A DNA stretch of 64,000 nucleotides from Podaxis mareebaensis. Lineage: Eukaryota > Basidiomycota > Agaricomycetes > Agaricales > Agaricaceae. The notes below the pieces were generated by a model, which had not been told where the DNA came from, searched no databases, and saw only the letters and a list, made by a program, of their open reading frames with translations. The translations under genes and the position numbers were made by a program. Below are positions 23,560-37,427 of the stretch, piece by piece (positions within the stretch are counted from its first letter, which is position 1; each line of letters begins with the position of its first letter). The stretch covers positions 1 to 64,000 of the forward strand of contig JAEUWP010000221.1 in the NCBI GenBank assembly GCA_018524725.1, written 5' to 3'.

Positions 23560-26531
23560 TGTGAAATAGAAGTCAACGTCGCAGCCAACAACGTTAATGA
23601 GAAAGAGCAATCAGGACGCGACGGTCACGTGGCTCTCGCGTCGCTGCCGTTTCCTCATCACTCGTTTGATCAACTTATTCACCCTAAGACCTCTGCCACC
23701 AAGTCGAAGTTGTTAGACGCTCAGCTGCAGAAACGATCCACCTCTCTCCAGGGCCTTCTACTCCTCGCTTGCTGAGAAAGACCCAGAAACAAGTCTTTTC
23801 TGATCAAGACTACAATTCTCTCGCGATCCTAGGTGTCTCACACGGCTGACTCGGAGACTTTCCTAATCCCGGGACTTGGGCTGATCAACTGAACTCTCAC
23901 TCCTTACGTGCTCACCTCTGTAAAATGTACTGCCACAGGGGATGTTAAAACATGCCACTTCCTTGAGGTAGAACGGCAGTACGACGGATCACTTCCTCCT
24001 CGCCGAATTCAGAGACCTTTCCGTCGCTTCTTCTTTTAAAAGCCTCGTCTGCGTCTTTCGGCGATCATTTAAGGGTAGAGAAATAGAAGTCTGGCGCCTA
24101 TGAACAATCTCTTGTTGCAATGATTACTGCTTGGCTATGACCCCGAACGTTTAGCTCCTTCTCGTCCTCGACACACAACAGATTCGTGATGACTTCCCTT
24201 TGGAACATATGCCAACCTGGGACTTGAAGCAGGAACCTACGCGTGACCCACTAATGGGGGACCCCACACATCCTAAAACCGTCAGCATACTCGTTATACT
24301 AGGCGACATCGGTGTTGAATGAATCTCAGAGTTCAATCATAAACGTTCGACAACAAGAACGAACTAGAGACCAACCGGCTCAGATCCAATAAACAGCGTG
24401 TCGTTCTGATTGACCCTCTCAGTATGCTTCCAACACTACGCCCTGTCAAAGGACCATACCTTCCTTACTCGGTGCAGCTCCTCGAGCTGACCCTACATGA
24501 GTATAATTACAGCAGATGACTGTGGATCTCACGGGATTTGTACCCCAATCTAACCACTCACCGACGTTGTTCCTGGACACGTCAGGTTCATCCATAACCC
24601 TTAACTTTACCTGGTTTCTACCTCAGATGATTCTCGCTTACGGCCCTGGGCGGTCATACCTTCAACGCCTCCATTACTATAGTCCCGCAGTAATGATGGC
24701 CAAAATGGCGGTCCACATAATCCGGTCCCTTTACTACTCAAGTACTCACCCTCGAATATTGCATCATCATGAACCACTAACACCGAATTACATCTGCGCC
24801 CCTTCAACGACCACCGCGGCACACTGGTGCTAAAATCCCTCAGGAAGCCGAAATTAGCATGAGCGCAACGACGAGGTCATAATACGTCACCCCATGGTAC
24901 AAAAATGAAGCACCACACCCACATGTACACCCCATTAATTCATGCTTATACACACACCAGCACTAAGAATAGCTCCTATCTCCCGCCGAAACGTTATTTT
25001 TATCATGCCAGCAACACACGGGATGCCCCAAACAAACTTGTGCCATAAGCTCATGGCGGGTGTCAACATTGGGGCAGGTTCGTCAAGCGCAGATTCACTT
25101 CGAATGTCCGCACTTGCTCACTGCGGCAACCATAAGCGCAGCAGCCCTGGCCGGCCATACAGTCCCATGAATCGACCAGCACCGTGGCCCAAAAGAGGTG
25201 TCGCAGTGTGCCGAAACGATACTATCGAACGTTTCGATATTTCGCTCCCCTCAACAGCCGTATAGACCCAGTAGACCCAGTAAGCAGCCACCATCGACTA
25301 GGCTACCAATAGCTCAATCTCCGTTTCGTGTGGCGAAAAAGTGCATCATCCGATAATTTCGAACATTCCCATTTGATCAACAACCACAAAAGTTCATCAT
25401 GATCAACGAATAGTCACTCCAAAATCAGACACCTTCGTTTGTAGAACGGGACTGGAGTTCGACGTTCAACATCGATCCTAGTGCGATTTAAGGATGATTT
25501 CCTCGGCTATACGCTTTTTTATAACCACCGCGAAAATAGATAATATTTATCGCCGACACTTCAGTCCACAATGCTGGCATGAGGACCTGACTCTAAAGAC
25601 ATGCCCTGCGTCCAGTATTGCGGCGGTGGCTTTTCCTATCATTCAATTACTGGGAGAACGTGATCCCTGTGCGCCCCTTACCCAACCAGCTCTTCTTTTG
25701 TTCACGTTCGCCTAGCTTGTATTCTCGAAGATCATCAAACGATAATCATCTACTGGATGTGCTCTATATTTGCGCCCCACTATTCGCTTCTCAGCACCAG
25801 TACCTGAGTCTGCCTTCCCCAAGACCGTTACTAAGTTAAGCAACGAGACCTCTTGGGTTCTTACGAACCGACTTGGAATCATCATCGTTTCGGGATCAAC
25901 GTCTAACTCCAGAAGCGGTTCGCGAGCGACGAAATCATACAAATCCATCGGTACCATACTTCAACCTCGCAAGGCTATGAACATTCTTTCCTGCAAGCTT
26001 CATTGTCCGAAGTAAAAAAATCTAATCTATTCACATTTTCGAATACTTTTAGCATACCCCAAAGAAGAAAAATTACTGGGAGTACGTTACTATGGACATA
26101 CGAGAAGGAAGAAATGGACCAACAATCGTACAATGTCATGACAGGAAATAACACAACGTACAAATCGTGAACAAATTATTAAATGACCAGATGCCAGGGA
26201 AACGGGGGAATGTGAGGTAATGAGGGAAATGCAGATATTAAGAAACCAGCATGAAGAACATCTTGCTCAACGCCCATACTTCTCACCAGACAAACTCAGG
26301 TGGCACATCCAAGTTCAACGTGCATATACGATAGACCGATCCAATTTCCCAGGGTATCGATAGACATGAGTGGATATGCGAGGGAAAGGTGCCGCGAATT
26401 AAGGGAAAGAAAAGCGGGCACGGGGTCGAAAGGTCTAGGTAAATTACAGATGGATGAAGGTTAAAATGAACGTGCGATATGGTGACAAGAGATTGCTGAT
26501 GATATGACAAGGCGTTGTTCCAAGAGGTTCT
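23560..26531. other. Spacer between condensin and H+-ATPase genes
   Basis: No gene model could be supported in 3 kb. A minus-strand open frame of 81 codons at 25712-25957 (begins MVPMDLYDFVAREP) has protein-like composition but no recognised family and no convincing splice partners. The final 500 bp are probably PMA1 3' UTR. Confidence 0.4.
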
Positions 26532-29500
26532 CTATGCGGCAGTTCGGCTGGGGTTGCGAGCGAGGGTAGCCCCCACGCGCTGGGCTTGGATGCTGCTGAA
26601 GCGTTGAAGTTCTTCGGGTTTGACAGAGACCTTGCCACCAAGACCGACACGGCGGGCAGCACGTCTGATGAATGAAACACGGTTCGAGTACAGGGACTCG
26701 TGGATAGAGGTGGCACGGGATTGGGTGCGGGTAATGGGGATGCCAGCGGCTTCCTGGACCATCTTGCTTTCGCGGCGACGGCGGAGGGACTTGATAACAG
26801 TAGCTTTCATAGCAAACTTGATCCAGTCGAGGGGAACGAACCAAACAATGTTCTAGAACAAGGCTCAGTAAGGGAGCATCACGGAATATATGCGAATCGG
26901 CTTACCCAGACCCAGACAATACCGATCCATCCGCCAGAGATAGACTCAATGTTAGTGAAACCCCAGTCACCATAGGCGGCGATGATGGAAGAGACGAGCT
27001 GAGCGATTGCGAAGGCGGCCATAAGGGCGATGGAAGGGCGTTCCATGAAGAAGAATCCATGTGAACGAGTGACGAAGATGAGTGCTTGGGAGATGATGGC
27101 AACTTGGAGGTAGATGATCATGTGGAGCTGGCGGTCATTCGCATCTACTGGGAAGTAGGTGCCATTGCTCAGCCTAACACCGAACCTGTCCTGGAAGAAA
27201 GTGGTCTCCATGATGACACAGACGAGAGCAACACTGGAGAATGTCAGTGAGATAGCGAATAAGAGGTAAAACATAGAGTGCTTACGTAGAGGCAGTCAAG
27301 TAAAGACCATAGGCAACAGCGAAGGAGAAAATTTCGGCGAGATCCCAACTGTCCGGAGTCATTGAAGGAAGGACACGGTCAAGGGAGAGGGTCATGATGG
27401 TACCGTCGTTGAGAAGGGCAATGATAAGGATCATGAAGGGAGGGAAGTCGAACTTGTAGGCGAACGCAAGGACGGCGAAGCAGACAACAATACGGATAGT
27501 GACGGCGCAAGCATATATCGAGTAGTTACGCATACGCTGGAAGATGATACGAGACTGGCGGATGGCATGAACAATGGTGGAGAGACCGGGCTCTGTCAAG
27601 ACAATATCGGCAGCACCACGAGCAGCATCGGTTGCACCTTCGACAGCAATACCGACATTAGCACGGGAGAGAGCGGGGGCATCGTTAGCACCGTCACCGG
27701 TCATGGCGCAAAGGTGACCAAGACCTTGCAAGCGCTTGACAATCTCGTACTTGTGTTCAGGGAAGACACCAGCGAAACCATCGGCATCCATGATCATCTC
27801 GTCGAGCGAAGCATGTTTGCCGCCGGGGGCGGGACCCTCCTTCAAAACCTTGGCGGGGTACATGTGATCACCGAGGCCAAGACGACGACCAGTTTCCTTG
27901 GCGATAGCGAGCTGATCACCTGTAACCATCTTGACCTTGACACCGAGAGCGAGGGCGTCGTCGATGGTCTGTTTGGTATCGGCACGAGGGGGATCGAAGA
28001 TAGCAAGGAGACCGATGAGCTCAAAACCGTTACCCTCAGCTTCAGGATCATCACCATCCAACTCCTCGTACGCAACGGCGAGAGCACGGAGACCACGGGT
28101 CGCGTACTCCTCAACATCGGCCTCGAGCCTATTCTCAATTTCCTCGGTCTTGTTGCGAGTGCAAAGTTCAATGATGATACCGGTCATACCCTTGGTGACA
28201 CGCTTGAGCTTGCCAGTGGACTCCTCGAGGTAAGTGATTTCGGTACGTTTGTCGACAGGGTTGAAGGGTTTGAAGTCGAGGAGTTTGATGCCGTCACGAG
28301 CGCGAGAAGGATCGCCAAGAGCAGCAACCACGGAGGCGTCGATGGCGTCCTGGTTCTCAGTACGAGATGCGTAGGCAGCGAGGAGGATGACATCGTCAGC
28401 AGAGAAGGGGCCGTAGGTACGGATAGTGTTGCGGTCAATGGTGAGTTTGTTGGTGGTAAGGGTACCAGTCTTGTCGGAGCAAAGAATGGTGACACCAGCC
28501 AACTCTTCAATAGCGGTGATACGGGTGACGATGGCCTTATACTTGGCGAGTTGCTGAGCACCGACGGCAAGGGTGACGGAAAGAACAGTGGGCATGGCAA
28601 TGGGGATACCGCCGATCAAGAGGACTAGGATGTTGTCGAGACCACGGCGGTACCTGAAGCGGAAACCAGCGTAAAGGACGAAGATCTCGGCAAGAACAAA
28701 GATACCGATGGTGACGAGACAGAAAGAACCAATTTGAGCAAGGATCTTCTGCAAGTGACCGGTGGTGTCATCATCCTGACCAACAAGGGAAGCGGCACGA
28801 CCGAAGAAAGTGTTGGGACCAGTGGCAATGACGACACCTTCAGCCTCACCCTGCTTGCAGGTGGAACCCCTGGGCAAAAAACTGTCAACGTGTGCTAAAA
28901 ATATCCCATGAAGCGGAACTCACGAGAAACACTGATCTCCAACCTTCTTGGACTGAGGAAGGGATTCACCAGTAAGGGCGGCTTGATCAATCGAGACGTT
29001 TACGGCCTCAGTGAGACGGCAGTCGGCAGGAACGATGTCACCAATCTTGAAAGAGACCATATCACCGGGAACCAAGTCGGCAGACTCGATTTCGGACCAT
29101 TGTCCGCTGCGCTTGACCTTGGCCTTAGGGGCGAGGGAGTCCATAAGAGCCTTGACAGCATTTCCAGCATTACGCTCCTCGTAGAAACCGATGGACGAGT
29201 TGACGAAGAGCAGGAAGACTATACCGACGAAATCTTGCCAGTCAGGTGCGCGGCCCTCACCATTCGAAAGGGCAATGGCGACGAGGGCGGCAGCTTCCAT
29301 GACCCAAGACAGAGGATTCCACATGAAACTCAAAAACTGAAACGAAATAAGGCTTCAGGCTGAATTTGAAAACCGGATAAACACTTACCTGAAGGATAGG
29401 ATTCTGTTCCTCCTGCTCCAACTTGTTGGGACCAAAGAGCTCGAGACGACGAGCGGCTTCTTCAGGTGCAAGACCATTTTCATCGCACTGGAGGAGCTTG

Positions 29501-29830
29501 AAAACATCCTCAATGACGATGGTTTCGAGGTCGACCTTTTCCTTGTCGTAAAGATCCTCAGCTTTAAGTTCGATCTGAAAAATGAAAAAAACTGCATCAG
29601 CCGATAGGATGGGACGTGGTGAGGCGAGGGCGCCAACCTGGGACATGTCGACATTGGCATCTTGAAAAACCAAGGTTAAGCGACGTGTCATGAATAGACG
29701 GGGAGGGAAACATACGAGTCGGTTTTTCTTCTTCCTCGCCGAAATCCTTATACTGTCTCTTTTTCTTCTCGGGCTCCTCAACTTCTGGAGAGGAACCCTG
29801 TGGGCCGGGCTCTTTTTCGACGTTGGACAT
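26532..29830 (-). CDS. PMA1: Plasma-membrane H+-ATPase (P3A-type), plant-like
   Basis: The start is [12 protein letters not shown] at 29830 and the stop is at 26532. There are about seven exons, one of them over 1.5 kb. Domains in order: a charged N-terminus; TM1-2 around [16 protein letters not shown]; the actuator loop with TGES; TM3-4 with [16 protein letters not shown]; the phosphorylation motif CSDKTGTLT; the nucleotide domain with KGAxx-like VTKGM and [18 protein letters not shown]; hinge [14 protein letters not shown]5-10 with [16 protein letters not shown]; and a basic C-terminal tail with [12 protein letters not shown]. Length is about 1,000 residues, as expected. Known: it pumps protons out using ATP via an aspartyl phosphate. 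DGTIMTxSxDRV and [15 protein letters not shown] resemble plant enzymes more than yeast Pma1, as reported for other basidiomycetes. Codons are strongly C-biased, consistent with high expression. Confidence 0.97.
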
Positions 29831-32800
29831 AGTGGAGGTGTGTTGGGACGACAATGAACCTCGCGGGGGGAGACGAGCACCCTTGTTGGGGGGAGGGATC
29901 AGACAAGGATAGACAGTCTAGGTGATAAAGCCAGGGGCAGACTGAGATGACGATGTAGTGGAGAGGAGAAGAGGTCTGTGAGGCGGACGATATGTTGGCT
30001 TTTATTTTCCCAATACAAACCATCAAAGATCCAAACACACACAAACACATCACATTCCGCTTTATCGTTGGTCTCCAATTCGATCCGCTTACTTGACCCT
30101 GCGAGCTGGTCTGCCCGGCTTGCCCCTGCGCTCTATCCCCACGCTCGTCCCCACCGAGGACTGCCTCCCCCAACCCATTCGGGTGCCCTCGGTATACTTC
30201 TTCTTAGCGTATTTACACCAAACACCGCGTTGTTTTCTGCACATCTAACCACATCTCCTTACGACAACATCACCAAACGATGGCATGGGAACCTTGAGCT
30301 CTCACGCAACTGAACTGAGCACCGTGCGGCCCAGCCAGCCTTGAGCGCTAGCGAAGCACGACTCGCCTTAATCCCTCATCGGCATAGCACTGGCCGCTGC
30401 CGACGTTGTTGATGTTCTATGCCCCTTCCTCATCATTCCTGACGACGCTGAGTGTAATCACCTCTTACGGTTTGCTAATTCTCGAATCGGTTATTCCGGT
30501 AAGCACGATCCGACTCTTACTTGAACAACTCAGCCATCGGCCGCTGTTTCCTAATTCGTCCTGTGCACAAGTCCATCGGGATATAACGCTTCCCATGCCG
30601 GCCTTGCCGCGGCATGTGGTTACCCCCAGTAGATGCTTGCTGATCGCTTGTGCTCCGATGTAGTGACAGATGGTTTCCACAATCTTGGACACTGCTCAAT
30701 TTTCTTCCTCTCAATACGGTCACTTTAAATAGTTGATGCTCATCACACTTATTCTTTCTCCGTGATGCACGACGGCACAAGAAAACGTTTCAAGGATCTA
30801 TCTGATAGCGCCATCAAGCCTCGATGAAGACGGTGCTCCTCTTCGTATCACGTTGCCTTCAAACCCTCATACACCGTCAACCTCGTCTTCAATATTCCAG
30901 CTCCATCGGTAGAATTACCCACCGTCACTTCTGGTCAACCCGGCACTAGTATATGGCTCGTAGCTTTTCCTGTCCCTACTGGTCTCCTTCGTGCCTGCCA
31001 CGAGCTAGAACATCCCCAGTAGACCCCGTACGCCGACCTTTTGTCAAGGCTCTGGTACCCTTGTTGTTTTGGCATTGTACTAGCACTTGTCGCACAACCA
31101 GCTGGACCATCTTGTCCCACGACCTTTTGAGCACGAGGTCTTGGAGGACCAAGCCAGTCAAGTAATAAAAATAATCACAAACCTTGTGGTTACTCATCGT
31201 GTGTGCGTTCGATTTCCGAACTCCTCACACCAACGTCTCTCGGTCTGTCTTGTGCGGATGCAAAAACGATGACGTCAGTTCGCTTGCATATCAAATTCTC
31301 TGCTCTCCCCTTTCCCAGACGTGGCCACAAATGCGCACATTGGACTAACTGTGGTTGTGGCCTGAGCACTCAGAAATCTCTGGTGACTCAATGAGAAGTT
31401 TTACATTTAGAAGGGACATGACTATGGCTATAAATATAACCAACACAGCGCCACGAGCCAACTGACGAGTATCGCATCCAGCGATCCGATGAAAGTGAAC
31501 TCGATCGACATGTTCTGCGAGGGTTAAGGATTTGCCCATTTGCAACTTGCCGAATCAAGTCGGGTCGGTAAGTTCGTATTACGGGAGGTCGGACTGTCCG
31601 GTAAAATTTCCGTGTAGGGGAATCATTTGAAATACATGACAATTAACAGAACACAACATAGAGTGGAGACCATTTGCAGTATCATAGCCGTAAGTACAAT
31701 GACAGCGTGCTACGATAATCATACCTCGTTTCGTAGATGATCTATCGGAGATGTATATCCGAGAGGTGCCAGTCGACGTGAACTAACTGAAAGCAACATT
31801 TACTGAGACGAGGCACTTTCGGAGTGCGGAAATGTAGCTGGTTCTGAGTTTAGCAAACGCCGCCCGCAAGCGAACCCAGGCGGTTCGACTAAGCTAGTCG
31901 ACTGGTTCAACGAATTACGATCATGCCCAACCAAGCGGCCAGGGTAAGCCGCCGGCGATAATCAAGTCTTAATGATTGTCGAAGCACTATATCCAATAAA
32001 TGAGATGCCTTGGACGTTAGACACGACGTACGCCCAGTTGGACGTTGTACATCGGATCGGTTAATACCGTTACTATTCCCTACTACTTGTACATTCCTTG
32101 CCAGAGTTCGGCAAGCCACAGTCAATCCACGAGCGCAGCGGTCCTTGAATAAATCACCCTATTTCACCCGTGCTCGGCGACACCCAATCCCCAAAGATAA
32201 CGGACGCACGAACATCGCGCGGGCTTCTATACAGTTGATTTCATGTAGGTGTAACACTTGTGTACTAGCTCAATGCCACGAAATCTTTGGAAACGCCTTG
32301 GCTGAGGTGACTTGCATGCCAAGAAACGCAACACAGAGATCGAAGCTGCGAATCTTCGACTACCGAGTAACTTCTTGATGATCCCTATGGCTCATCAGCG
32401 GATAATACACTAACACCACTCCAAGAAGACACTAATGCTGCCAAGCCAACGGGCTATGCTGAGCTCTACCTCAATTACATGGTTTAGCCGCCCGCCAAGC
32501 TCGCGTGGCAAACAGACATCTTGCTGCGAGTGATAAAGAGAAGCTTCATCATTCATATATGATACACGATGAATGAGGGCGAATGAAGGAGGTGGCAAAG
32601 CTCGCACGTCTTGGGAGTTGGAGTGGCCCCGAAGGGATCAATTAAAGTGTCTGATGCCACTCATTCATTTTACAAAATTAGCTCTCGTCTTCCCGTATCC
32701 CACCGGCCTACATCGTCCTGTCTCGCACTGTTGGGGGCCTCATAAATACCTTCGGTATATCGACCCACAGACCCCAGTGGACAAAATAGGTCGGCACTCG

Positions 32801-35800
32801 GTGAGAAACGCCTCATTGGATATGCTATTTCAGTAGCATGATCTCGTTCACTCCTCTTCCCTCGGAATCTAACCGACCCAGGATAGAATGCAAGGACAGA
32901 CACATGACAGGCCGGTGACAAAACGCACAGCCATCCCCAACCAACTACTTGGACTAAAATATCTGGACTTTGGGGCCTGTCATAGTATTGATTGGCTCTG
33001 ATGATACGAAACAACGAGTGTGTCAGGAGAACGACAGGGAGCTGTGAGCAGATTGCCGTTGCCGTGGCTGTCCTTCGCGTCTCGAAACGTCGATGTTCTC
33101 AAGTATTCACAAGATCAAATATGTGGGAGGCGACTCTCGGGGATCCAGCAAGAATCCCGAGAATAACGAGACCATCAATGAAGTCATTCCCCACGAAGTG
33201 CAGCACCCGGTGTTTGCTCTGATGGTGACTATAAATAATGCTGTTTCAGAGGAGCTTCACAGCACCAACATGATTCTGTCAGAACCAGCGCCATGATCAC
33301 TGCCAACGCTGATGACCAACAAAAAGCATACGGCGTTATAGCATTTTATTGGCTGTTGCGCTCTTCCATTTGACAAGCGATGAGCGACAACATTCTTGAA
33401 GCTTTAAGAGCAAGAGTCCGATGTGGATTGAATGTCTGAAGTGTCATGCTGTACATAGGTAACCAACGCAACTACTCACTAATCACGACAAAACAAGCCG
33501 ACTTTGAATGTTGTGAGAAGATTTATCAAATTCTGGCTAAATCAAAGGCAATCCTTCGAGATGGTCTTCCATTGTTCATTTGTTGTTGCAACCTTTCGAT
33601 CGAGCGTTCATATGACTGTGGCGTTCCATGTAACAGCATGTAGCCCAGCCACCAATTCCCCCACTATTTCGTTCTTGTCCTGGGACTCTTTGATATTCAA
33701 CACGGGAAGGAAAAACCAACAAAACGAGTGGCGTCGGTGGCATGCCTGAATCACAACCTATCACCCCACCCCATTTATCGTCCACATTCAACCTCAGGGC
33801 CTTGGTCAATGGTAACTGGCCAAAACGGTCATATGAGATAAAGGAAGGGTGGCAAAGGGCGACACTGGAACCTGGTCAGAACGAACGTGTCAAATGTCGC
33901 CGTGAGGCTGCGACAGCGGCGGCGGCGAAGTTTCCGGAGAAGGTTTAGCCTGTTGAGCGAGCGGAGCCGGAAGACTGCGAATCGTATGTTATCGTATGGG
34001 CGTCGTAGCCAGGCCGTCATCGTGAACACATGGCGCGGCAGGGTTGCAGGACCCCCCTGATAAAGCATTGCGAATACGACTACCGAAGACAACTTCTGTG
34101 AATCATACAAGTGGTCAACCTACGCAAGTACCGAAGATAAAACATCGACTCAGTGGGACTTAGCGAGTACTGGAACCTAATGTTAGTCGGAGTTCTAGAG
34201 TGGGACCCAAATTGGGAATCACAGTGATTGGATGGTTCCCCACATTCTCAATTTTCCCCACTGCTAGTCTTATCTAAGTATATATCCTTTCCCTGCACTG
34301 ACAGCCGTGTCCATCGCGCAAACAAGGTTTAGAGCAGAAGTTGAGCAGACAAGTCGTAAGAGGTAAGGGGCGCTCTCAGCACTCTTGACAGAAGTCCTGA
34401 GGTCTGTGTACATAACTCTATCCCTTTCTTCTCAGCCGAGAAGTCCATGTGCAATTATAACCTTCGAGTTTCAGCGTGAACCGGTCCCGGTATAACGGGC
34501 AGAGGAAAAGAACTTGCGATTAATTGATTCTTGGGCCCTTGGCTTCGAGTGGGTACCTTGGTATGGAAGCACAAATGTATGTCACCCATTCGCCTTCTCT
34601 GGAGGAAGAGCCGGTCCTTGGACTTGATACATGTGTACCGCAAGAGCAATTCCTCCTTGTGAGCCCGGCTTCTTTATTCCAGGCTCGCTACGAAAGCCGA
34701 GCCAAGTGCACTAGGTCTGTTCCAGGTTCGGCTCGCAATCCTGCTGAAAGCAATAGACACGATATTTGCAATCACATCAGAAACCAGCACGCCGTACTTC
34801 GGATGAAACGACTCACCAAGGCGGCGGGCAGATAAGTAAGTCGCTCTTACAACAGCAATGTAGAGCGAATGATTTTCCGCTTCTCCTCTCAAAAATTTTT
34901 GCCAAACTTCCACGTATGCATGTTCGCGTGTCGTACGACTCATCCGCTCGTTATAATTGGCGGGCTGGTGCCCTCCGAGTGTGTGCCTGTTTTCTGGAAT
35001 GATCCTTTGATCTGCGCGGCGCGACCGTTCTGATATGTATCAACCCCCGAGATAATGACGAATTACTGTTAGATAAAGAGGGCAGAAATGGATGGTCCGT
35101 GCGTCACAATTGGAGTGGGAACAGAGGTCAGATGGTCTGTTCAACGCACACCATCGTAAGCACTGGGCGTTACGGTTGGTCCCGTTCTGTCAGTGCCGTT
35201 TCCGAACAAGACGGCTCGTGACCTGCCGCTTGCTGGAACGACGGAGGGAATCGTAAATGCAGAAGGGCACGCGCCTTGAGTACCCAAGCGGTCAGGCTGT
35301 ATACTTGTGTGTCCAGGACGGCCTGGAACGCTTGTTATGCGGCTTTTCCGGTGGGTCTGTAAGCGCGGTCCTATAGCATTTCAAGCTCTTTAGAATGCAC
35401 AAGTCTGACTTGATGATCTTACTTACGCCCTTTCACCACTGTAATGTATTACAAGACTCTTCCGTCTATCCGAATTGACGAACTTTTAAATAGTTCTCTT
35501 CCTTATCATGGTGACGAAGTCCGACATCGAGGGAACAATTACAACTAAAGTGCTAACTTCGGGGCGAGAGAATATCCGCGTGTTAAAACATGCACACCGG
35601 CTTCTGGCACACGCAAGCTCCGCACTGTTCATTGTACAGACTCCACGATCGTGTGAAGGACAAACCTCCCCTATACCGCAGCCCCAATCCGAGGGTTCAA
35701 AGTTCGCGACTGGTTTGGTCCAGTCAGCTCTTCAAGAACCTCCCAATTCGTCGAGGTGGCCAGGTACACAAGACCTGACCCAGAACCGGCACTACTACTT

Positions 35801-36356
35801 GATATTGCGTCACCAGCAGTGTGGGCCGTCTGTCTTGAGACCAGATCGAACTTCTTCTGGTAAGCTGTAATTTACTTTACCCTCTGTGATAACAACTACA
35901 GTACCTCCTATACTTCTATTCATGTAACTTAACTCAAATCGGCTCGGTTTACTTTCCAGGAAGGATGAAACCCACACGGCTCTACACCCCCGGAGCATTT
36001 GAGAACCACAGCTATCCATGTACAACGTCGTCCTTGCGTTGCCTTGGACTCGAGAATCGCCCCATCACTTGTGATAATCAGGCTCCAGGCAGTAGACATC
36101 TGAAATGGCTTCTCTTGACCATACCAGTCAAGCCTGCTGTTATGACGACAGTGGGTGTTGGATACAAGGAGGCAATGAACATATATGAGTGGAGACAGTA
36201 AGCACTATCCTTGTGTTGCAAGCTCAAGGCCTTATGGTGCAGACTCCAAAGCTCGTTACTCATTAATCATTTCCTGACCGGCGATCGCCGGAGCACACAT
36301 AGCAGGGGAGACGACGCATTCCAGAATCATCGACTTACCTCTGATCTAAAATCGTC
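29831..36356. other. 6.5-kb gene-poor spacer
   Basis: The first 400 bp are C/T-rich and form the PMA1 upstream region. Beyond that I see only short open frames without motifs, and no terminal inverted repeats, long terminal repeats, tRNA or snRNA signatures. A decayed mobile element cannot be excluded. Confidence 0.4.
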
Positions 36357-37308
36357 ATGGCATCTCAGTTAGCGGGACAGGCAGATGCGATTACGAGCAC
36401 TACCTCCGCAGAACATGCGTCTACACCCACCGAATCAAAACCCAATGACTCCGAACAGACAAACATTGAAACTGAGGAATCGACAAACCCGATGCGTAAA
36501 TGCGGGAACTGTCATACGCCGGCTTCCGAGGAGAACAAACTAAAGTACTGTTCAAAATGCCGCGCCATAATGTACACGTTCCTCTTCTATCCAACAAGAA
36601 ACATCAACTAATCATAGTACATTCCATTAGGTACTGTTCTCGCGATTGCCAAGTCGCACACTGGAAAGTCCGTCTTTCATCAGCCTCTCTCCCCCAAACA
36701 CCAACTAACCATCGAATACCCAGAAACACAAACCAATATGCCTCCTCAACAACGCACAGGCAGCCCAACTCACTGCCATGGACCTCCTCGCAACATCTTC
36801 CACCACTGACAACTCCTCAGGCCCTTCCCAAACCCCCGCAAACATGTCCTGGCGCGAACTCGACTCCCACCTCGAAAAATGGGTCAAACACCACTCACCC
36901 ACGCTCATGCTAAGCACCATCCACGCACTCAAACTCCCCCTCGAATTCCCCCGCGCACGCACGCACATCCTTCGACTCTCAGTGTCATTTAATACAGAAC
37001 ACGGTGGGAATGTGGGCAAGTATTTCAAGTTGGATGAGGTTGAGGTGAAGGAGTTGGATGAAGCGAGGATGTTGGATTCGGCGTGGAATGTGAGTGTGGA
37101 TCAGTTGAGGAGGATGAGGGAGGATAGTGAGAGGCAGAGGAGGGGTACGGTTATTGCTGCTGCGATTGAGTGTAAGCCGCTTGCGGTGCAGGTTGTGCCG
37201 TTTGGGAGTATTAAGGAGCCGGCTATGAAGAATATGAAGTGGGTGGAGGGGTGGGAGGAGAATTTGAGGAGGTGTATCGAGACTGGGAGTAAGAATTTTG
37301 AGCTTTGA
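36357..37308 (+). CDS. Small MYND-type zinc-finger protein
   Basis: Three exons. The start MASQLAGQADAITS opens a Ser/Thr/Glu-rich N-terminus of about 45 residues. The MYND finger spans the first two introns: CGNCHTPASEENKLKYCSKC, then YCSRDCQVAHWK, then KHKPIC, giving the C-x2-C...C-x2-C...YC-x3-C...H-x3-C zinc ligands. A C-terminal region of about 190 residues (SWRELDSHLEKWVKHH ... SFNTEHGGNVGKYF ... WVEGWEENLRR) follows, of a type seen in many Agaricomycete MYND proteins. Known: MYND fingers mediate protein-protein contacts. Function is unknown. The last exon changes from C-rich to G-rich half way. It is convergent with NMD3, with 119 bp between stops. Confidence 0.85.
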
Positions 37309-37427
37309 GGGTTGGTGGACTTTTGGAACATCTTTTTCTTGGATCTACGATCACTGTATTATAACAACACTGTTTTTGATAAGATAACCAATACACGACA
37401 AAAGAAACCAGACATATTGAACAAATC

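Noticed and set aside
25712..25957. Minus-strand 81-codon frame beginning MVPMDLYDFV as a small gene
   Set aside because: Protein-like composition but no known motif, homologous copy or supporting splice sites. Too weak to annotate as a gene.
27567..28628. 353-codon open frame on the plus strand
   Set aside because: Antisense to the long PMA1 exon. It is open because of the strong third-position codon bias of PMA1; it has no domain, and the composition is a mirror of the real protein.
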